A DNA stretch of 64,000 nt, from assembly GCA_014905825.1 (NCBI GenBank), contig JACGCN010000001.1:124001-188000 (forward strand). The letters are read 5' to 3'. The position numbers were made by a program, and so were the translations under genes. The notes under the pieces are model-generated. The model worked only from the letters and a program-made list of their open reading frames with translations, was not told where the DNA came from and ran no database searches. The stretch comes from Lyophyllum atratum. Lineage: Eukaryota > Basidiomycota > Agaricomycetes > Agaricales > Lyophyllaceae. Shown piece by piece: positions 59,840 through 64,000 of the stretch (position 1 is its first letter; each line of letters begins with the position of its first letter).

Positions 59840-60174
59840 GTCAACATGATGAGTCTTACGTAACATTTCCTCCTTGCGCCCTGCCAAATCAGCTGACGGT
59901 CAGAGTCATCTCATGGTCAGGTCAGTATGGGCGTCAATAGGGATCCAGAGTACTCTAATAAGTTTCGATCTCCTCATGATCCTTCCAGCCAAAGGGGTGT
60001 AGATAGGTTCATCAGTACGAAGCCGCAGTTTACGCGCCTTTACGTCAACTCTGGCCTTATACACCCTGACCCTCCGGCGGCCCCGATCCAGCCATGCCTC
60101 CATCGATTGTTCACTATAAATGCTGTGGATGATGGACTCTGCGCATCTTGATTCTGTCTTTTACTACCCGCATC
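59840..60174. promoter_or_regulatory. Upstream region of the ABC transporter gene
   Basis: Between the TIR element and the ABC start codon; a TATA-like CACTATAAATG lies at 60112. The transporter promoter is therefore next to a mobile element. Confidence 0.4.
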
Positions 60175-62759
60175 ATGGGTAAACCTGAGACGGACGATGC
60201 GGACCAACAGCGCTCTAATGATCCCACCGTGACCATGGGCCACGATATCATTTCCAAACAACATGGTGTCTGGCTGTTCTGGACCATGAAACAAACCAGG
60301 TTCGATCCCCGGAGGCGCTTGGATGAAGTCATCTCTGGGCTACAGCTCTTCCGGCGCCTTGCTGTTGAAATTTTCTCTATCGCGCCTAGCATGCTTATTA
60401 TGTTCATCCTGTCTAAACTGTGGAACGGGGTTGAGTCTGCCCTTCTGATGCACCTTTCTACGCGTTTACTCCGAATTGTACGTCCATCTCTCACACATTC
60501 AACCAAAAATTGGATGTCGACCACCGATCTAGATCGAGCTCGGCATCCAAGAAGGTCACGTCGACTCCCATGCTATATACATGGCAATAATAAGCCGCCT
60601 GTTGTGTTCTGCTTTTGTTGCGATCCTAGAGTGGTGGACGTGAGTGGTCTGGGACCCTATTCCGTGTAGTCGCACTGACGACTATCTTTCAGCGACAAGT
60701 TCAACCCAAGTTTTAAAGCTCGAGTGATTCAGCACTACGAACTACATTTGATGCATGGTAAGATTTTATCACATTATTGACGTATATCAATCTAACGCTT
60801 CGAATAGCGCGCCTACGTATGGACCTTTCGACAGCTGCAGGTATTTTCCAGTATTTTATTGTTTCGAGTCATAACCGTTGATTTGTTTCTTAGACCCCGA
60901 CAGCCAAGCTAGAGTATCCACCGCCCACGATGCATGGACCGCATTTGAATCAATCATCTCCTTCAACGGACAGATTTTGACATCGGCCAGCCAACTGGCT
61001 CTGATAATACACGCCTCACGTTCAACTGGAGGGCCAATATTTGCATTACTTTGTATGGCGAAACCCTTTATGCGAGCCTACTTCAGTGAGAGCATTTGGT
61101 CGCGAAGTATGTGCTCATTCCATCCAATGTTGCATTCTCGAACTTTTAATGTAGTGTTCGTCGTCAATAAGAACAATACAGATTATCAAAGAATGGATTC
61201 TCTCGTCGCGCTGACAGGGGACCAATATAGACAGGACTTCATCACGGGAAACCTTGGTGGATATATTATAGAAGGTGCGCCTTGTCTTTCCGTCGCTGAA
61301 CCGTGTTTCAAGAACTTTCTCTCCGCAGAATATAAGAAGGCCCGTGACCGGCTTGGCGACACTTGTACTGATGAATTCTACGAACAATGGGAGAGAAAAG
61401 CTTCCCCTATCTTTGATGTCATGGGCTCAATGGCTGGTGACTTCCCTATGGTGTGTACCTCAAAACGACACGAGGAAACCATTCCTGACATTCAAAAGAT
61501 ATATTGCGCGATTAATTCCATCATCAACCCTACGAAGTTCTCCATCGCGTCTATCGCCGTTCTTCAACAATCGTCAACGACACTGCGATATTCCTTGCAC
61601 ATGATCCTTTTCAACGCAAATGCGTTCCAAAAACATGTTACCAAGTTGAAGAAACTATACACCGTGTCGCAAAAGAAGAGTCAGCTCCAAGACGGAGATC
61701 TTCCGTATCCTGGAGACAACATTCAAAACAAGGATGGGATGGGTTTCGAACTGAGGTAAAATTCTACTTACACGTCTACTTTTGACTTCTAACCCAATTC
61801 ACGTCAAATTAGGGATATTACTTTTGCCTATCCTGGTAGCCAAAATAAAACGACGGCCTTGACGAACATCTCACTTACTATCAAACCCGGGCAATTGGTA
61901 GTCATAGTGGGGGCCAATGGAAGCGGAAAATCCACCCTTATCAAGCTGCTGACCAGGCTGTACGACCCCATTTCTGGCACGGTCCTCATCGACGATCTGC
62001 CTGTCCGGCAATACCGCTCCTCCGACCTTCGCCAAACCATGGCCACATTCACACAGGACCACCAGATCTACCCTCTCTCATTATACGAGAACATCGCGCT
62101 CGGGAATCCAGCCTTAGTTTCTGATACCACGCGGGTCGCCAAAGCGGCCGAACAGGGCGGTGCATCCGAGTTCATCGCGAAACTCGTAGATGGGATGGAC
62201 ACCATCTTGGATCCTGGAAACTCTGCCTTCAGCTACAACGTCCCGGACGATCCTGAACACGCTCTAAAGAAGCAGCTGGAGAAACTGTCTAAGAAGGTCG
62301 ACATCTCGGGCGGGGAGAAACAGCGCTTAGTGGCGTGAGTCCTTGTTGACTACCTTCTACGGTTCCATCTCGTGAAACTTACCATGTCCTGGCCAGCTCG
62401 AGGACGTTCATGCACCTCAACTCTGGGAAAGTCAACTTTGTCGCTGTCGACGAGCCGAGTTCTGCCCTCGACGCAGAAGGAGAAGCCCAGCTGTTTGATC
62501 GACTCATCGCTGCGCGGGCGGGTAAGACGATGGTCTTCGTCACTCACCGATTTGGACATCTCACGAAGCACGCTGATGTGATCATGTACGTATACATGCG
62601 CGGACCGAGTATTTCTCTGTGCTGAATGTTCTTCGATAGATGCATGAAGGAGGGCCTTATCGCTGAATCCGGATCCCACGAAGATCTGCTGAAACTTGAT
62701 GGCGAATACGCCAAGTTATACAAAATACAGGCCGACGCCTTTGCTTCTGGAAAGGAATA
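60175..62759 (+). CDS. ABC half-transporter (TMD-NBD, subfamily B-like)
   Basis: Multi-exon gene of about 750 residues. The N-terminal part (MGKPETDDADQQRSNDPTVT, RLAVEIFSIAPSMLIMFILS, AIISRLLCSAFVAIL) carries the first membrane helices; later blocks (IISFNGQILTSASQLALII) continue the membrane domain. The nucleotide-binding domain starts RDITFAYPGSQNKTTALTNI. It has Walker A VGANGSGKST, Q-loop TFTQDHQIYP, signature SGGEKQR, Walker B NFVAVDEPSSALD and H-loop FVTHRFGHL, so it should hydrolyse ATP. It ends YAKLYKIQADAFASGKE. As a half-transporter it would work as a dimer; the substrate cannot be read from sequence. A stretch between Q-loop and signature (DPGNSAFSYNVPDDPEHALK) is an unusual insertion compared with standard ABCB domains. 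Similar expanded families occur in agarics. Confidence 0.8.
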
Positions 62760-64000
62760 GGAAGGTACACTGTCTTGCACAGCGCGATTTCCTCTAAGCT
62801 CAGTGAACGTTCCACAGGCTTCGTATCTTGGAAGCGGATAGTTCGAGAGCCATCGTTAAAATGCGGTACAATACAAGTGATTTATCGTTCACCGTTATTC
62901 CGCATTTTGCGCAGTTGGGTCGTATGTAGCAATCCCAAATTTCCATCGAACCTCGCTGCCCCTGACTTGTCACCAAACTCTTGAGTAGTTGCCGACTGCG
63001 CTCGGAATTCTGTATGGCTACACCTATTGCGTGTCCTTTGGACAGGCCGGGGGCGTGTCTGATTTTTAGTAGGCGCATCGTCCCAATCTTACGGCCAGCA
63101 GCAAGTAATCGCCCTTGTTCTCTGCTGCCATACAACTAAATTGTACCAAAATAATGGCGGGCTCGAGACAAAGGACGAGCTGCTAGGGATAGCGACGGGT
63201 CGAAGTCATATCTGGGATCATTCAGTTCCGGCATTGGATTTGACGTCAGAGGCATGGGTAGAATACGAAAGGAAGGATAACATCTTCGAGCCCCAGTGAA
63301 AAAACACCTCAACACACACACAACGCCACCAACGGCCAGATTCAAATCAGTTTGAAATTTTCGTCTCATTTGGTCATCGGAGGAGGGTAAGTTAAGCAAG
63401 AGGGGCGGTCTAGTAAAAGGTTCCCGCGCACAGCCGACGCGGACAAGCGAAAGGAAAGGAGTTTGGAGGGAGGGAGATCGAACATGGAACATAAAGGTAT
63501 GAATTGAAGTGAGGAGACGAACGGTCGTGTGCGTGGGTTACTGTTATTGCGTATGGGTGTTCGAGCAAAAGGGGCGTCGGGCGAGGGTGGTGGTGGGGGG
63601 TATATATGCATAATGAGGCACGGAAAAGATTATATGCGAGGGGGTACGGCGTGAGGTAGGGGTAACGATACGGGAATCGAACAGTTGAAAAAAGGGTCAT
63701 TTTGTGAGGGTGGGACGAATTCCATATCGAATGTATATAGAGAGAAAGAAAATCAACCTCGGGGGGAGGCTGGGGTCGGCGATAGGAGCGGGGGGGGGAG
63801 GCCCGGAAAGCAGGTCGATGCTTTGACTGGAAAGATCGTGATCGAAAGAAGGGGGTGATATAAAGTAAGAAGAGGCAGGGCAGGGAGGCACCGTCATGAG
63901 GGGGCATACACATCACATCACAGAAGCAGACGAGGGAAGGGGGGTACAGCCCATCATGAGGGACTGTTGTCCCCATCAGAGTAATTGGGGCTGGGCGGTA
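62760..64000. other. Gene-free right edge, pyrimidine-biased on the minus strand
   Basis: No gene supported. From about 63330 to 63990 the minus strand is strongly C/T-rich (runs such as CTTTCTCTCTATATAC), as often seen in fungal 5' leaders and promoters. It could be the promoter of a minus-strand gene I cannot identify, or low-complexity sequence. Confidence 0.4.

Noticed and set aside
60296..60312. GGTTCGATCCCC resembling a tRNA B box
   Set aside because: It is codons of the ABC transporter (TRFDPRR) with no surrounding tRNA structure.
63410..63976. 188-codon minus-strand open frame
   Set aside because: Arises from pyrimidine-rich low-complexity DNA; many His/Pro/Ser, no motif.

Overview
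The window looks like nuclear DNA of an agaricomycete (mushroom-forming) basidiomycete. The genes are split by many 48-65 bp GT-AG introns. Core eukaryotic genes (CDC4, PPIL1, DTD, YND1, MDM12, ELP3, FAN1) sit among families typical of mushroom genomes: KDZ-associated CxC5/CxC6 proteins, RTC4-like proteins, Kre9-like and GPI-anchored secreted proteins, and ABC half-transporters. All gene models were read by eye: exons were joined where reading frame, splice signals and family resemblance agreed. No database search was run.

Layout. 1-4.1 kb: the 3' part of a type-B carboxylesterase with an in-frame stop, a small Kre9-like secreted protein and an unrecognised minus-strand gene. 4.5-9.3 kb: a PWWP-like chromatin protein and a Pro/Ser-rich disordered protein, both minus. 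10.4-19.9 kb: two paralogous GPI-anchored protein genes, separated by a 501-bp MITE with a perfect 8-bp target duplication and a convergent pair of transposon-associated genes (RTC4-like plus; CxC5/CxC6 minus). 20.8-27.7 kb: a membrane-anchored kinase-like gene, a small Cys-containing protein and a large Zn2Cys6 transcription factor. 27.7-34 kb: a 6.4-kb stretch with no recognisable gene. 34-39.7 kb: CDC4, then PPIL1 and DTD on a shared 133-bp divergent promoter. 42-47.9 kb: YND1, a nested pair of inverted-repeat elements ending 30 bp before MDM12, MDM12, and a tRNA-Leu with an intron. 48.4-58.4 kb: ELP3, a type I membrane protein, FAN1, and a tartrate/malate dehydrogenase-like gene with an apparent frameshift. 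58.8-59.8 kb: a TIR element. 60.2-62.8 kb: an ABC half-transporter. The last 1.2 kb holds no clear gene.

The genes are mostly unrelated housekeeping and accessory functions rather than a pathway. The most interesting structure is the mobile DNA: at least three non-autonomous TIR elements with 8-bp (hAT-type) duplications or TIRs, one nested inside another in a promoter, and a two-gene KDZ-associated module lying between duplicated secreted-protein genes. Two genes (carboxylesterase and tartrate dehydrogenase-like) carry lesions suggesting pseudogenes or assembly errors.
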